From positions 214,639 through 278,638 of the forward strand of contig NZ_JACAOR010000001.1 in NCBI RefSeq assembly GCF_013386115.1: 64,000 nucleotides of DNA. The letters are read 5' to 3'. This document shows positions 1 to 8,917 of this stretch, one piece after another (the first letter of the stretch is position 1; the number at the start of each line of letters is the position of its first letter). The notes below the pieces were generated by a model that worked only from the letters and a program-made list of their open reading frames with translations, was not told the DNA's origin and searched no databases. The position numbers and the translations under genes were made by a program. Origin of the DNA: Pseudomonas gingeri (GTDB lineage: Bacteria > Pseudomonadota > Gammaproteobacteria > Pseudomonadales > Pseudomonadaceae).

Positions 1-947
1 TGCCCCGGCGTCACCAGCGAATCGATAAAGGCTTCATCCTCGGCGCTGATCTGTACCGCCAGCGCCTTGGTGTAGCTGTCCCACTGTGCTTCGGTGCGCG
101 GACCGACAATCGCCGAGCTGACCGCCGCGTTGTTCAGGACCCAGGCGATGGCGAATTCGACAATGCCCACGCCGCGGTCCTGGGTGTATTGCTGGATCTG
201 CTGGGCGATGCGCAGGGACTCCGGTCGCCATTCGGTTTCCAGGATCCGTTTGTCCTGGCGGCCGGCGCGGCTGTTGGCGTCCGGCGCGACATCCGGCGCG
301 TACTTGCCGCTGAGCACGCCACGGGCCAGCGGGCTGTAGGGCACCACGCCGAGACCGTAGGCCGCGGCGGCGGTGATCTGTTCGGTCTCGGCCTGGCGGT
401 TGACGATGTTGTACAGCGGCTGGCTGATCACCGGCCGGTCGACCCCGAGCCGTTCGGCCACGCGGATCACTTCGGCGATGCGCCAGCCGCGATAGTTCGA
501 CAGGCCCCAATGGCGGATCTTGCCCTGGCGCAGCAGGTCGCCAATGGCCGATACGGTGACCTCCAGCGGGGTATTGTGGTCCTCGCGGTGCAGGTAGTAG
601 ATATCCAGGTAATCGGTGCCGAGGCGGGTGAGGCTGGCCTCGATGGCATTGAAGATGTGCTTGCGGCTCAGGCCGCTGCGGTTCGGTACGCCATCCGCCG
701 GGCCGATGGCGACCTTGGAGGCGATGATCCAGTCGTGCCGGTGGCGGGCCACCCCTTCACCGACGATTTCCTCCGAACGCCCGGCGTTGTAGACGTCGGC
801 GGTGTCGATGAAATTGACGCCCTGGTCCCAGGCCTTGTCGATGATCCGCAGGGAGGTTTCGGTATCGGTCTGTTCGCCGAACATCATGCTGCCCAGGGTC
901 AGCGTGGAAACCTTGAGCCCGGACTGGCCGAGGGTGCGATAACTCAT
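1..947 (-). CDS. Aldo/keto reductase, C-terminus cut by window edge
   Basis: Translating the minus strand from the ATG at 947 gives MSYRTLGQSGLKVSTLTLGS..., the start of an aldo/keto reductase of the YajO/Tas-like type. NADPH-dependent reduction of aldehydes or ketones is known for the family. The family hallmarks are visible: the FIDTADVYNAGRSEE segment with catalytic Asp and Tyr, the ASKVA lysine, the YLHRED histidine, and the NADPH-binding C-terminal IVGPRTEAQ. About 315 residues lie in the window and the frame is still open at base 1, so only a few C-terminal residues should be missing. The gene reads away from the downstream transporter locus. The physiological substrate cannot be told from sequence. 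Confidence 0.9.
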   Translation of the reverse strand, partial: MSYRTLGQSGLKVSTLTLGSMMFGEQTDTETSLRIIDKAWDQGVNFIDTADVYNAGRSEEIVGEGVARHRHDWIIASKVAIGPADGVPNRSGLSRKHIFNAIEASLTRLGTDYLDIYYLHREDHNTPLEVTVSAIGDLLRQGKIRHWGLSNYRGWRIAEVIRVAERLGVDRPVISQPLYNIVNRQAETEQITAAAAYGLGVVPYSPLARGVLSGKYAPDVAPDANSRAGRQDKRILETEWRPESLRIAQQIQQYTQDRGVGIVEFAIAWVLNNAAVSSAIVGPRTEAQWDSYTKALAVQISAEDEAFIDSLVTPG

Positions 948-1099
948 GATTGTCGTCCTTTTGCGCTGACGGAAAAGTCTCAATCAGATACCAGAAGCCC
1001 GTCGCCGGGCAATCCCTCAATTATCTTGCCAATATCTGACGGTGTGTGGACCTGATAACGGGCGATGCCGGTTACCAGGTCCTTTTCATGGCGTGGGGA

Positions 1100-2413
1100 T
1101 TACTGGGCGCGCAGGCCGCGGGTCATGCGCAGGGCCAGCAGGCTGCCGCCGACGATCACGGCCGCCAGCACATACAGCGCGGCGTCGGTGGAGCCGCTGG
1201 CATCCTTGACCCAACCGACCAGGTACGGGCTGAGGAAACCGGCCATCTGGCCCATCGAGTTGATCAAGGCCAGCCCGCCGGCGGCGGCACCGGCACTGAG
1301 CAGGGCGGTCGGCACCGGCCAGAACATCGGCAGGCCGGTGAGGGCGCCCATGGTGGCGATGGTCAGGCCGAGAATGGCGATGGCCGGGTGGGTGGCGAAG
1401 TTGACCGCGATCAGCAGGCCGATGGCGCCCATCAGCATCGGCACCACCAGGTGCCAGCGACGCTCCTTGCGCAGGTCGGCGGAGCGTCCCACCAGCAGCA
1501 TGAACACCGCCGCCAAAAGATAAGGAATCGCGCTGAGCCAGCCGATCACCAGGTTGTCGCTGAAACCGAGGTTCTTGATGATCGACGGCAGCCAGAAGTT
1601 GATAGCGTAGACGCCGCTCTGGATGCAGAAATAGATCAGGCCGAACGCCCAGATGGCCGGGTTCTTGAACACCTCGCCGAGGGAGTCGCTGATGGTTTTC
1701 GGCTTGTTGGCGGCATCGATCGCCTGGTCGGCTTCGAGCACCGCGCGCTCTTCGGCGGTCAGCCACCTGGCGTTGGCGAACTTGTCCGCCAGCAGGAAGA
1801 ACGCCGCGACACCCAGCAGTACGGTGGGGATGCCCTGCAGCAGGAACATCCACTGCCAGCCGGCGAGGCCGCCCTGGCCGGCGGCGAAGTGGTTGAGGAT
1901 CCAGCCGGAAAACGGGCTGCCGAGCAGGCCGGAAACCGGGATCGCCGACATGAACAGGGCCATGATGCGACCGCGCCGGAAGCTCGGGAACCACTGCGAG
2001 AGGTACAGCACCACGCCCGGGAAGAACCCGGCTTCCGCGGCACCGGTGAACAGTCGCAGGGTGTAGAACTGGGTTGGCGTGGTGACGAACAGCAGGCAGG
2101 TCGACAACAGGCCCCAGGTGATCATCATCAGTGCGATCCAGCGCCGTGGACCGAAGCGGTTCAGGGCCAGGTTGCTCGGTACGCCGCACAGCACGTAGCC
2201 GATAAAGAAGATCCCGGCCCCGAGGCCGTAGACGGTTTCACTGAATTTGAGGGCGTCGAGCATCTGCAGCTTGGCGAATCCAACGTTGACCCGGTCGAGG
2301 TAGTTGAACAGGTAGCAGATGAAGATGAAGGGGATCAGGCGCAGGGTGATGCGCTTGTATACGGCATTTTTCAAGTCAGCGGTGGCCTGGGGCAACGCGG
2401 CGCTCTGTGACAT
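1100..2413 (-). CDS. MFS transporter, anion:cation symporter (sugar acid/glycerate type)
   Basis: A 437-residue inner-membrane protein with about 12 hydrophobic segments and a long cytoplasmic loop near residues 200-245. The first helix carries YLDRVNVGFA, the typical ACS-family signature (GarP/GudP/TtuB-like D-glucarate, galactarate or tartrate transporters), followed by the loop-2 region NRFGPRRW. It is divergent from a CdaR-type regulator (158-bp gap) and close to a glycerate kinase, so uptake of a sugar diacid or of glycerate is the best inference. The MSQSAALPQ start lies at the end of the divergent promoter region. The exact substrate is unknown. Confidence 0.9.
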   Translation of the reverse strand: MSQSAALPQATADLKNAVYKRITLRLIPFIFICYLFNYLDRVNVGFAKLQMLDALKFSETVYGLGAGIFFIGYVLCGVPSNLALNRFGPRRWIALMMITWGLLSTCLLFVTTPTQFYTLRLFTGAAEAGFFPGVVLYLSQWFPSFRRGRIMALFMSAIPVSGLLGSPFSGWILNHFAAGQGGLAGWQWMFLLQGIPTVLLGVAAFFLLADKFANARWLTAEERAVLEADQAIDAANKPKTISDSLGEVFKNPAIWAFGLIYFCIQSGVYAINFWLPSIIKNLGFSDNLVIGWLSAIPYLLAAVFMLLVGRSADLRKERRWHLVVPMLMGAIGLLIAVNFATHPAIAILGLTIATMGALTGLPMFWPVPTALLSAGAAAGGLALINSMGQMAGFLSPYLVGWVKDASGSTDAALYVLAAVIVGGSLLALRMTRGLRAQ

Positions 2414-2510
2414 GGCGGTCTCTCTTTATTATGATTTTTTGCGATGCAAGGGTAACGTTGATCGCCCTGTGAGTCTCGGCCACCCCGGGGCCTGCTGTCT
2501 TTGTGCCGGT

Positions 2511-2538
2511 GCACAGGGTTTGCCGGTGTACCCTGTGC
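2511..2538. promoter_or_regulatory. Inverted repeat upstream of cdaR-like gene, candidate operator
   Basis: Two 9-bp arms, GCACAGGGT (2511-2519) and ACCCTGTGC (2530-2538), form a perfect dyad separated by 10 bases. The dyad lies in the 158-bp divergent intergenic region, about 33 bases before the regulator start codon. No U-tract follows, so it is not a terminator. A binding site for the adjacent CdaR-like protein is an inference from position and symmetry. Confidence 0.5.
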
Positions 2539-2571
2539 CACTGAACAATCTAGACCAAGGACCCGCTCCCC

Positions 2572-3681
2572 ATGTTCGAACTGGACCATGACCTCGCGCA
2601 GGATATCGTCGACCGCACGATGGCGATCCTGCCCTACAACGTGAATGTCATGGACAGCCAGGGCCTGATTCTCGGCAGTGGCGAGAAGGAGCGGGTCAAC
2701 ACCCGGCACGAAGGGGCACAGCTGGTACTGGCCAATGGGCGGGTGGTGGAGATCGATGTACAGACGGCCAAGCACCTCAAGGGCGTGCAACCGGGGATCA
2801 ACCTGCCGCTGCTGCACGACCAGCGGCTGATCGGCGTGCTGGGTATCACCGGCGACCCGGATCAGTTGCGCACCTACGCCGAGCTGGTACGCATGACCGC
2901 CGAAATGCTGGTGGGCCAGCGCCATCAGCAGGCCGAGCAGCAATGGCGGCGCCAGCGCAGCGATGACCTGCTGGCCCTGCTCCTGGGCGATGCCGGGGAT
3001 TCGCCGCGGCTGGTCGACGAAGCCCGGCAGATGGGGCTCAAGCCGCAGTTGCCGCGCATTCCGTGCCTGTTCGAACTGGAGCCGGGGCAGAACGTCGACG
3101 CGTTGATTACCTGGCTGCAGTCGCGATACCCCGACAGTTGGTGTGTCAGTGCCTCGGAGTCGTCATTGCTCTGGTGCCGTCCGGCGACGGTGGCACTGGA
3201 TGAGCTGCGGTTGCTGGAGAAGCTCGACGGCCAGGGCTGGAAAGTCCTGCGACTCGCCCAGGGCGGACAGGCCGATGGCCTGGCGGGGTTGCGCCGTTGT
3301 TACCGGCGGGTCAGCGACCTGCTGGCCTACGGTCGCGATGTGGTGCCGCTGACCCGCGTGTTGCAGCTCAACCGCTATCGTCTGCCAGTGATGCTCTGGC
3401 GGCATCGTGACGACGATGCCCTGGAGGAACTGCTCAAGCCCTTGCGCAGGGTGATCGCCAAGGATGGCAACGGCCAGTTGCTCTCGACCTTGCGCAGTTG
3501 GTGCGAGCACGATGGCCAGAGCCATGCGTGCGCCGAAGCCCTGGGCATCCATCGCAACAGCCTGCGCTATCGCATGGAGCGTATCGCCGAACTCAGCGGC
3601 GTCGATCCGTTGCGCCTGGACGGGATGCTGGCGTTGTACCTGGGCGTGCAGTTGCTGCCGCACGACGAGCCGGGTTTGTAG
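2572..3681 (+). CDS. cdaR: CdaR-family sugar diacid utilization regulator
   Basis: A 369-residue cytoplasmic transcription factor. Residues 3-135 match the sugar-diacid recognition domain (LAQDIVDRTMAILPYNVNVMD, then GVLGITGDP). The middle is a GGDEF-like/CdaR linker and the last 70 residues are a PucR-type HTH with EALGIHRNSLRYRMERI. CdaR of E. coli (385 residues) activates galactarate, glucarate and glycerate genes when it binds the diacid or glycerate. The neighbours (divergent ACS transporter, downstream glycerate kinase) agree. An AAGGA ribosome-binding site lies about 10 bases before the ATG. Confidence 0.88.
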   Translation: MFELDHDLAQDIVDRTMAILPYNVNVMDSQGLILGSGEKERVNTRHEGAQLVLANGRVVEIDVQTAKHLKGVQPGINLPLLHDQRLIGVLGITGDPDQLRTYAELVRMTAEMLVGQRHQQAEQQWRRQRSDDLLALLLGDAGDSPRLVDEARQMGLKPQLPRIPCLFELEPGQNVDALITWLQSRYPDSWCVSASESSLLWCRPATVALDELRLLEKLDGQGWKVLRLAQGGQADGLAGLRRCYRRVSDLLAYGRDVVPLTRVLQLNRYRLPVMLWRHRDDDALEELLKPLRRVIAKDGNGQLLSTLRSWCEHDGQSHACAEALGIHRNSLRYRMERIAELSGVDPLRLDGMLALYLGVQLLPHDEPGL

Positions 3682-3780
3682 AAATGAACAATAAAGCCCG
3701 CCAATGCTTGTGCAGCAGACAGGCGTCATTCCCAGTTTCAACTGGCAGCATGGACGCCATAAGAACCGGAGAACGCCCCC

Positions 3781-4920
3781 ATGAAAATCATCATCGCCCC
3801 TGACTCCTTCAAGGACAGCCTGAGTGCCGACGCCGTGGCCAAGGCCATTGCCGAAGGGCTGGCCGAAGTCCTGCCGCAGGCACAACTGATCCAGTGCCCG
3901 ATGGCCGATGGTGGCGAGGGGACGGTGGCGTCGGTGCTGGCGGCCTGCAATGGCGAGCGGCGTGACGCGACGGTCCAGGGGCCCCTGGGAACGCCGGTGC
4001 AGGCCCATTGGGGCTGGTTGCCGGACAGCCACACCGCGATTATCGAGATGGCCGAGGCCAGTGGTTTGCAACTGGTGCCGCCCGGCCAACGGGATGCCTG
4101 CATCAGCAGTACCTTCGGCACCGGCCAGCTGATTGGCGCGGCCCTCGATGCCGGGGCCCGGCGGATTATCCTGGCCATCGGCGGCAGCGCCACCAACGAC
4201 GCCGGTGCCGGTGCCTTGCAGGCATTGGGCCTGGGCTTGTTCGACGCCCGGGGACAGGCGCTGGCGCGAGGCGGCCGGGCCCTGGCGCAACTGCAGCGTA
4301 TCGAGCAGGCCGGGCTGGACCCGCGCCTGGCCGAAGTGCGTTTCGAAATCGCCGCCGACGTGAATAACCCGCTGTGCGGCGAGCACGGGGCTTCGGCGAT
4401 CTTCGGCCCGCAGAAAGGCGCGACACCGGTCCAGGTCCGCGAGCTGGATGCCGCCCTCGGGCATTTTGCCGACCTGTGCGCCGAGGTGCTGCCCGATGAT
4501 GTCCGCGACGAGCCCGGCAGCGGTGCGGCAGGGGGCCTGGGCTTCGCCGCCAAGGCCTTCCTCGCCGCGCAGTTCCGCCCGGGGGTGGAAGTGGTCGCCG
4601 AACTGGTGGGCCTGGCGCAGGCGGTGCAAGGTGCTGATCTGGTGATCACCGGCGAAGGGCGCTTCGATGCCCAGACGCTGCGTGGCAAGACGCCCTTTGG
4701 CGTGGCGCGGATTGCCCGGCAGCATGGCGTGCCGGTGATCGTGCTGGCCGGCACCTTGGGCGAAGGCTATGAGCAAATGTACCAGCACGGTGTCGATGCG
4801 GCGTTTGCCCTGGCGTCCGGACCGATGAGCCTGGAACAGGCGTGTGCCGAGGCCGCGTCCCTGCTGTCGGCGCGGGCGCGGGATATCGCCCGGGTGTGGA
4901 AGCTGGCGGCAGCGCGCTGA
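3781..4920 (+). CDS. garK: Glycerate 2-kinase (GarK/GlxK family)
   Basis: A 379-residue enzyme, the usual length for type-1 glycerate kinases. It begins MKIIIAPDSFKDSLSA, the family's nucleotide-binding start, and has MADGGEGTV, the glycine-rich AIGGSATNDAGAG loop near residue 137, and GSGAAGGLGFA. It phosphorylates D-glycerate with ATP, the last step of galactarate, glucarate and glyoxylate-derived glycerate catabolism, feeding lower glycolysis. It lies 99 bp after the CdaR-like gene on the same strand and may be transcribed with it or from its own promoter. GarK versus GlxK cannot be separated by eye. Confidence 0.92.
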   Translation: MKIIIAPDSFKDSLSADAVAKAIAEGLAEVLPQAQLIQCPMADGGEGTVASVLAACNGERRDATVQGPLGTPVQAHWGWLPDSHTAIIEMAEASGLQLVPPGQRDACISSTFGTGQLIGAALDAGARRIILAIGGSATNDAGAGALQALGLGLFDARGQALARGGRALAQLQRIEQAGLDPRLAEVRFEIAADVNNPLCGEHGASAIFGPQKGATPVQVRELDAALGHFADLCAEVLPDDVRDEPGSGAAGGLGFAAKAFLAAQFRPGVEVVAELVGLAQAVQGADLVITGEGRFDAQTLRGKTPFGVARIARQHGVPVIVLAGTLGEGYEQMYQHGVDAAFALASGPMSLEQACAEAASLLSARARDIARVWKLAAAR

Positions 4921-5059
4921 GCGACACCCTCTTCCTTGTGGCGAGATAGTGTCTGCCGGACGATTCAGCGCTAAGCTTGCGCACAAGGAGCGTGAGACCG
5001 CCCTGCAACTGGCGCGAAGCCAGGATGCCCGCTACCTGCCAGGACGGACCGGCCCATCG

Positions 5060-6769
5060 ATGCGTGAACCTTCACCCGGAAATACCGCTGCACCTTCCGC
5101 CCAGCCTCGTCGTAGCGGGGCTGACCTGATCGCCGGCCTGTCGATCGCCGGCCTGCTGCTGCCCGAGGCGGTGGCCTATTCGACCATCGCCAATCTGCCG
5201 CCCCAGGCCGGGGTGATCGCGCTCTTCGCCGGGCTGCTCTGCTACGGGTTGTTCGGTACCAGTCGCTTTGCGATCGTCTCGGCCACCTCGTCGTCCGCCG
5301 CGGTACTGGCCGCGGCGACGCTGTCGGTGGCCGGAACGGACATCGCCCTGCGCCTGACCATGGCCATCGGCCTGGTGCTGATCACCGGCCTGATGTTCCT
5401 GCTTGCCGGGCTGTTCAAGCTGGGCAGCGTGACCTCGTTTATCGCCAAGCCGGTGTTGCGCGGCTTTGCCTTCGGCCTTGCGGTGACCATCATCCTCAAG
5501 CAGGTTGCGAGCATCGTCGATGTCCATCCGGAGCACAGTGACCTGATCCGCTTCATTCCCGAACTGCTCGGGCAATTGCCCCGATGGAACTGGGCCGGCG
5601 CGGCAGTGGCCGGCGTGGCGTTGGTGCTGCTGTGGGCTTTCGGGCGTTTCCGACGCCTGCCGGGGGGCCTGCTGGTGGTGATACTGGGTGTCGCCGCGGG
5701 CGAATGGCTGGACCTGCCGAGCCATGGGGTCGGCCTGATCGGTGTCATCGACCTGCAATTGGCAGTGCCGTCGCTGCCACGCCTGGGCTTCTCCGATTGG
5801 TTGAAGCTGGTGGAGCTGGGCTTTGCCCTGGTAATGATCCTGTATGCCGAATCCTATGGCTCCATCAGCGCCTTCGCCCTCAAGCATGGCGATCGGGTGA
5901 GTTCCAATCGCGACCTGCTGGTGTTGGGCGGTGCCAACCTGTTGTCCGGGCTGTTTCATGGCATGCCGGCCGGTGCCGGGTATTCGGCGACTTCGGCCAA
6001 TGAGGCCGCGGGGGCGACGTCACGCTGTGCCGGAGTGGTCGCCGCGCTGGTGGTGCTGCTTATTGTCTCGACGCTGCTGCCGTTGATCGCGTTGACCCCG
6101 GAGCCGGTGCTGGCGGCGATTGTCATTCATGCCTTGACCCGGGCGGTCAGCCTGGAACCCTTGCAGCGTTACTTCGCCTGGCGTCGCGATCGATTCCTGG
6201 CGATCTGCGCGGTAGGCGCGGTCCTGTTGCTCGGGGTACTGGACGGCTTGCTGGCGGCGGTGGCGATCAGCCTGTTGCTGATGCTGCGGCAGATGTCCTC
6301 GGCGGCGGTCCAGGTACTGGGGCATCTGGCTGACGGCCATGACTTTGTCGATTGCCAGCTGCACCCGCAGGCCCGCGAGGTGCCGGGGCTGCTGATCCTG
6401 CGGCCGGGGGAGCCGCTGTTCTTCGCCAATGCCGAGCGCATTCTCGGCAGTGTCCAGCGCCTGGCCCGACAGCAGGGGCCGGGGGTAAAGGCGGTGATCC
6501 TCAGCCTGGAAGAGTCCCCTGACCTGGATGGCACCAGCCTCGAGGCGCTGCAGGACTTTATCCGGCGTTTCCGGGCCGGGGACCAGGACCTGCTGTTTGC
6601 CCGCCTGAAGCACGAGGCCCATCAGGCCTTGCTGGCGTTACCGCAGGAGGTCCTGTCCAGGGTCACTCTCAGTGAGTTGAGCGTCTATGCCGTGGTGCAG
6701 CAGGCGCAGGCAGTCGACAGTGGGCTCAGCACTGCTGATTCAGTGCCGCCAGGCTCAGTGAGTCGATGA
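5060..6769 (+). CDS. SulP-family anion transporter with STAS domain
   Basis: A 569-residue inner-membrane protein. Roughly 400 N-terminal residues hold the SulP transport domain (GLSIAGLLLPEAVAYSTIANLPPQAG is the signature region). The C-terminal ~130 residues form a STAS domain with GLLILRPGEPLFFANAE and LEESPDLDGTSLEAL, the anti-sigma-antagonist-like fold. SulP proteins carry sulfate, bicarbonate, chloride or dicarboxylates; the substrate here is unknown. The frame is open further upstream to 4844, but those codons encode non-family sequence, so the ATG at 5060 (MREPSPGN) is preferred. The 3' end overlaps the convergent nicotinamidase gene by 44 bp. Confidence 0.9.
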   Translation: MREPSPGNTAAPSAQPRRSGADLIAGLSIAGLLLPEAVAYSTIANLPPQAGVIALFAGLLCYGLFGTSRFAIVSATSSSAAVLAAATLSVAGTDIALRLTMAIGLVLITGLMFLLAGLFKLGSVTSFIAKPVLRGFAFGLAVTIILKQVASIVDVHPEHSDLIRFIPELLGQLPRWNWAGAAVAGVALVLLWAFGRFRRLPGGLLVVILGVAAGEWLDLPSHGVGLIGVIDLQLAVPSLPRLGFSDWLKLVELGFALVMILYAESYGSISAFALKHGDRVSSNRDLLVLGGANLLSGLFHGMPAGAGYSATSANEAAGATSRCAGVVAALVVLLIVSTLLPLIALTPEPVLAAIVIHALTRAVSLEPLQRYFAWRRDRFLAICAVGAVLLLGVLDGLLAAVAISLLLMLRQMSSAAVQVLGHLADGHDFVDCQLHPQAREVPGLLILRPGEPLFFANAERILGSVQRLARQQGPGVKAVILSLEESPDLDGTSLEALQDFIRRFRAGDQDLLFARLKHEAHQALLALPQEVLSRVTLSELSVYAVVQQAQAVDSGLSTADSVPPGSVSR

Positions 6770-7394
6770 ACCGGACGCCAGCCACTTCCATCTCCTCCAT
6801 GGCCCGTTGCAATGAGCCGTCCATGTCGATGGCACGGCAGGCGTCGGGAATCAGGAAGGTGGTGAAGCCTGCCGCCCTGGCGTCCAGCGCGGACCAGGCG
6901 ACGCAGTAGTCCAGGGCCAGGCCGGTCAGGTACACCGTCTCGATCCCGCATTCCTTGAGGTATCCGGCCAGGCCGGTAGGGGTCTTGCGGTCGGCCTCGA
7001 CAAACGCCGAGTAGCTGTCGATGCCCGGGTTGCAGCCCTTGCGTATCACCAGGCGGGCATGGGGCAGGTGCAGGTCGGCATGCAGTTCGGCGCCACGGCT
7101 GCCTTGCAGGCAATGGTCGGGCCACAGCACCTGGGTGCCATAGGCCAGTTGCACGGTATCGAACGGCACGCGCCCCGGATGGCTGCTGGCGAACGAGGCA
7201 TGACCGGCGGGGTGCCAGTCCTGGGCGATGATGACATTGCGAAAACGGCTCGCCAGGCGGCTGATCAGCGGCACGATCTCGTCGCCACCGGCAACGGCCA
7301 ACTGGCCGCCGGGGATAAAGTCGTTCTGCACGTCGATCACGATCAGCGCGCAACGTGGGTCGTTCAGGGGCAACAGGCTGTCAGTGTGGGGCAT
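6726..7394 (-). CDS. pncA: Nicotinamidase
   Basis: A 222-residue cysteine hydrolase of the isochorismatase fold that deamidates nicotinamide to nicotinate for NAD salvage. Seen in sequence: IDVQNDF with the catalytic Asp, the metal-site DWHPAGHASF (Asp and two His), an active-site Lys in LVIRKG, and the nucleophile in GLALDYCV. Length and order match PncA of E. coli (213 residues). It is convergent with and overlaps the SulP gene end. A second NAD-related pair (PnuC and NadR-like kinase) lies at 43-44 kb. Confidence 0.93.
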   Translation of the reverse strand: MPHTDSLLPLNDPRCALIVIDVQNDFIPGGQLAVAGGDEIVPLISRLASRFRNVIIAQDWHPAGHASFASSHPGRVPFDTVQLAYGTQVLWPDHCLQGSRGAELHADLHLPHARLVIRKGCNPGIDSYSAFVEADRKTPTGLAGYLKECGIETVYLTGLALDYCVAWSALDARAAGFTTFLIPDACRAIDMDGSLQRAMEEMEVAGVRFIDSLSLAALNQQC

Positions 7395-7525
7395 TCAAAT
7401 GTCCTCGGATGCTGAATTTCACGGGGTAAAGCATACAAGGATGACTCTAGTTCTTCCGGCTTGCGCAGGAGGTGCGCCGTGTTGTCAGCACTCGGCGCCG
7501 GACAGGGTAGGTGATTGGCCGGTCG

Positions 7526-7561
7526 CCGTTTCCCCCGGGTAGCTGTTCCCGGGTGAAACGG
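7526..7561. terminator. Strong hairpin downstream of the ECF operon
   Basis: Arms 7526-7539 and 7548-7561 pair over 14 positions with a single mismatch and enclose an 8-base loop. The hairpin lies 23 bases beyond the anti-sigma stop codon and between two same-strand genes. No clear U-tract follows, so it may be a transcript-end stabiliser rather than an efficient intrinsic terminator. Confidence 0.5.
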
Positions 7562-7583
7562 CTGCTGCCCGACCTGGCGCAGG

Positions 7584-8369
7584 TTAGGTAGCGAAACGCT
7601 CGCGCAGCACATTCGCCATGGCTTGCAGCTCGGCGGCGGAGTTGCGTCCGATCAGCATGTAGGCATGGGTCTTTCCAGCCCAGAATACTACGTTCATCCC
7701 GTGCCGGACTTCCTCGGTCACCGGCTTCACGCCGTTCTTCGAACGGGTGATGCACAGCGCCAGGGGGCCGTGCTGCGGATCGAGGTAGGCCATCTGGGCA
7801 ATCGGCACATGCTCGTATTCCAGCATTTGCACGCGCTTGAGCTGCGGTCCGGGCAAGGCTACCTGGCTGGGCTCCAGGGCCAGTCCCAGGCCTTTGTCGA
7901 GGTTCTGCAACTGCGCCCGCTGCGAGGCTTCGTCGCCCGGCAGGTTGTCCAGGGTCTGCGTGGTATAGAGCGTCATATAGTCGGCCACCACGCTGCGCCA
8001 GCTGACTTCGCTCTGTGGTGCCGGCGCCTGCCAGACCTGGAACAGCCGGTCGGCGGCGATCCCGGCCACCATGAAGCTGGCGGCGACCGCGAGGAAGCTG
8101 CGTCGGCTCATGGGCGGCCTGGCGCGTTCCGACGGCAGTGAGTCGAGCATGGCTTCGAGCCTGGCCAGGGGAGCCTGTTCGAGCAGTTCGCCATAGGCGT
8201 CCTGGAACGGCAGGTCACTGCGGATCAGCCATTCGATGCGCTCGGCGACGGCCTCGTTTTCGGCGATGGCGATTTCCACGCGTGTGCGTTCCTCGATATC
8301 CAGTTCGTCATCGAGAAAGGCCACCAGAAGTTCATCGGAAGGCGTGTAGTGAGAAAGCTGATCAGTCAT
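7584..8369 (-). CDS. Anti-sigma factor, membrane-anchored
   Basis: A 261-residue protein whose ATG overlaps the stop of the upstream ECF sigma gene (ATGA), indicating translational coupling. Residues 1-60 (SDELLVAFLDDELDIEERTRVEIAIAEN) look like an anti-sigma N-terminal domain of the RskA/ChrR-like helical kind but lack the zinc-binding HxxxCxxC. A single membrane helix spans about 93-107, preceded by SRRSFLAV at 88-95, which resembles a twin-arginine motif. The C-terminal ~150 residues would be periplasmic and contain no recognised catalytic motif. It presumably sequesters the cognate sigma factor until an envelope or redox signal arrives. Confidence 0.78.
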   Translation of the reverse strand: MTDQLSHYTPSDELLVAFLDDELDIEERTRVEIAIAENEAVAERIEWLIRSDLPFQDAYGELLEQAPLARLEAMLDSLPSERARPPMSRRSFLAVAASFMVAGIAADRLFQVWQAPAPQSEVSWRSVVADYMTLYTTQTLDNLPGDEASQRAQLQNLDKGLGLALEPSQVALPGPQLKRVQMLEYEHVPIAQMAYLDPQHGPLALCITRSKNGVKPVTEEVRHGMNVVFWAGKTHAYMLIGRNSAAELQAMANVLRERFAT

Positions 8370-8863
8370 CGCCGTTCTCCGCTGGTTGAGGTGGGCACGG
8401 CACGCAGGGGCGGGTGCTCCGCCAGTTTCATGCGCGCGGCGGCGAGCCGGCTCATGACCGTGCCGATCGGCACCTCAAGAACATGGGCCACTTCCTTGTA
8501 TGACAGGCCTTCGACATAGGCCAGGAACACGGTTTCGCGTTGCGCTTCGGGCAGGGCGTCGACGCGCTTGATGACCTGCGAGGCGAGCACATGGGTCTGC
8601 ACCACCTGCTCGCCGTCGAAGGACAGCACCTCGTCGGCATCGACCTGTCCCTGGCCCCGGCGCACGCGCTGGGAGCGGACTTCGTTGAGCCAGATCGAAT
8701 GCAGGATGCTCAACAGCCAGCGATCCATGCGGGTGCCCGCGACGAACTGGTCGCCACGCTCCAGCGCCCGGACACAGGTGGCCTGCACCAGGTCCTCGGC
8801 GATATGTCGTTGTCGGGACAACACCAGGGCATAACGCCACAGGCGTGCCAGGTGCTGGCCCAA
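8366..8863 (-). CDS. ECF-family RNA polymerase sigma factor
   Basis: About 165 residues from a TTG at 8863. Region 2 is seen as LWRYALVLSRQRHIAEDLVQATCVRALE and MDRWLLSILHSIWLNEVRS. Region 4 is seen as LPEAQRETVFLAYVEGLSYKEVAHVLEVPIGTVMSRLAAARMKL. The frame stays open upstream of the TTG and encodes VAIASDKEIRAEL, which reads like the natural N-terminus of this family. No ATG, GTG or TTG occurs there: a GGAGG lies 5 bases before an ATC codon at 8900. The true start is therefore uncertain (TTG 8863 or a rare start near 8900). It is the third gene of a unit b561-TPR-sigma-antisigma. Confidence 0.85.
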   Translation of the reverse strand: MGQHLARLWRYALVLSRQRHIAEDLVQATCVRALERGDQFVAGTRMDRWLLSILHSIWLNEVRSQRVRRGQGQVDADEVLSFDGEQVVQTHVLASQVIKRVDALPEAQRETVFLAYVEGLSYKEVAHVLEVPIGTVMSRLAAARMKLAEHPPLRAVPTSTSGERR

Positions 8864-8917
8864 CTCGGCTCGTATTTCCTTGTCGCTGGCGATGGCAACC
8901 TCCGCGTCTATCGATTA

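Noticed and set aside
1046..2410. Plus-strand 454-codon frame opposite the MFS transporter
   Set aside because: It mirrors the transporter exactly, is Gln/His/Gly-rich and has no domain.
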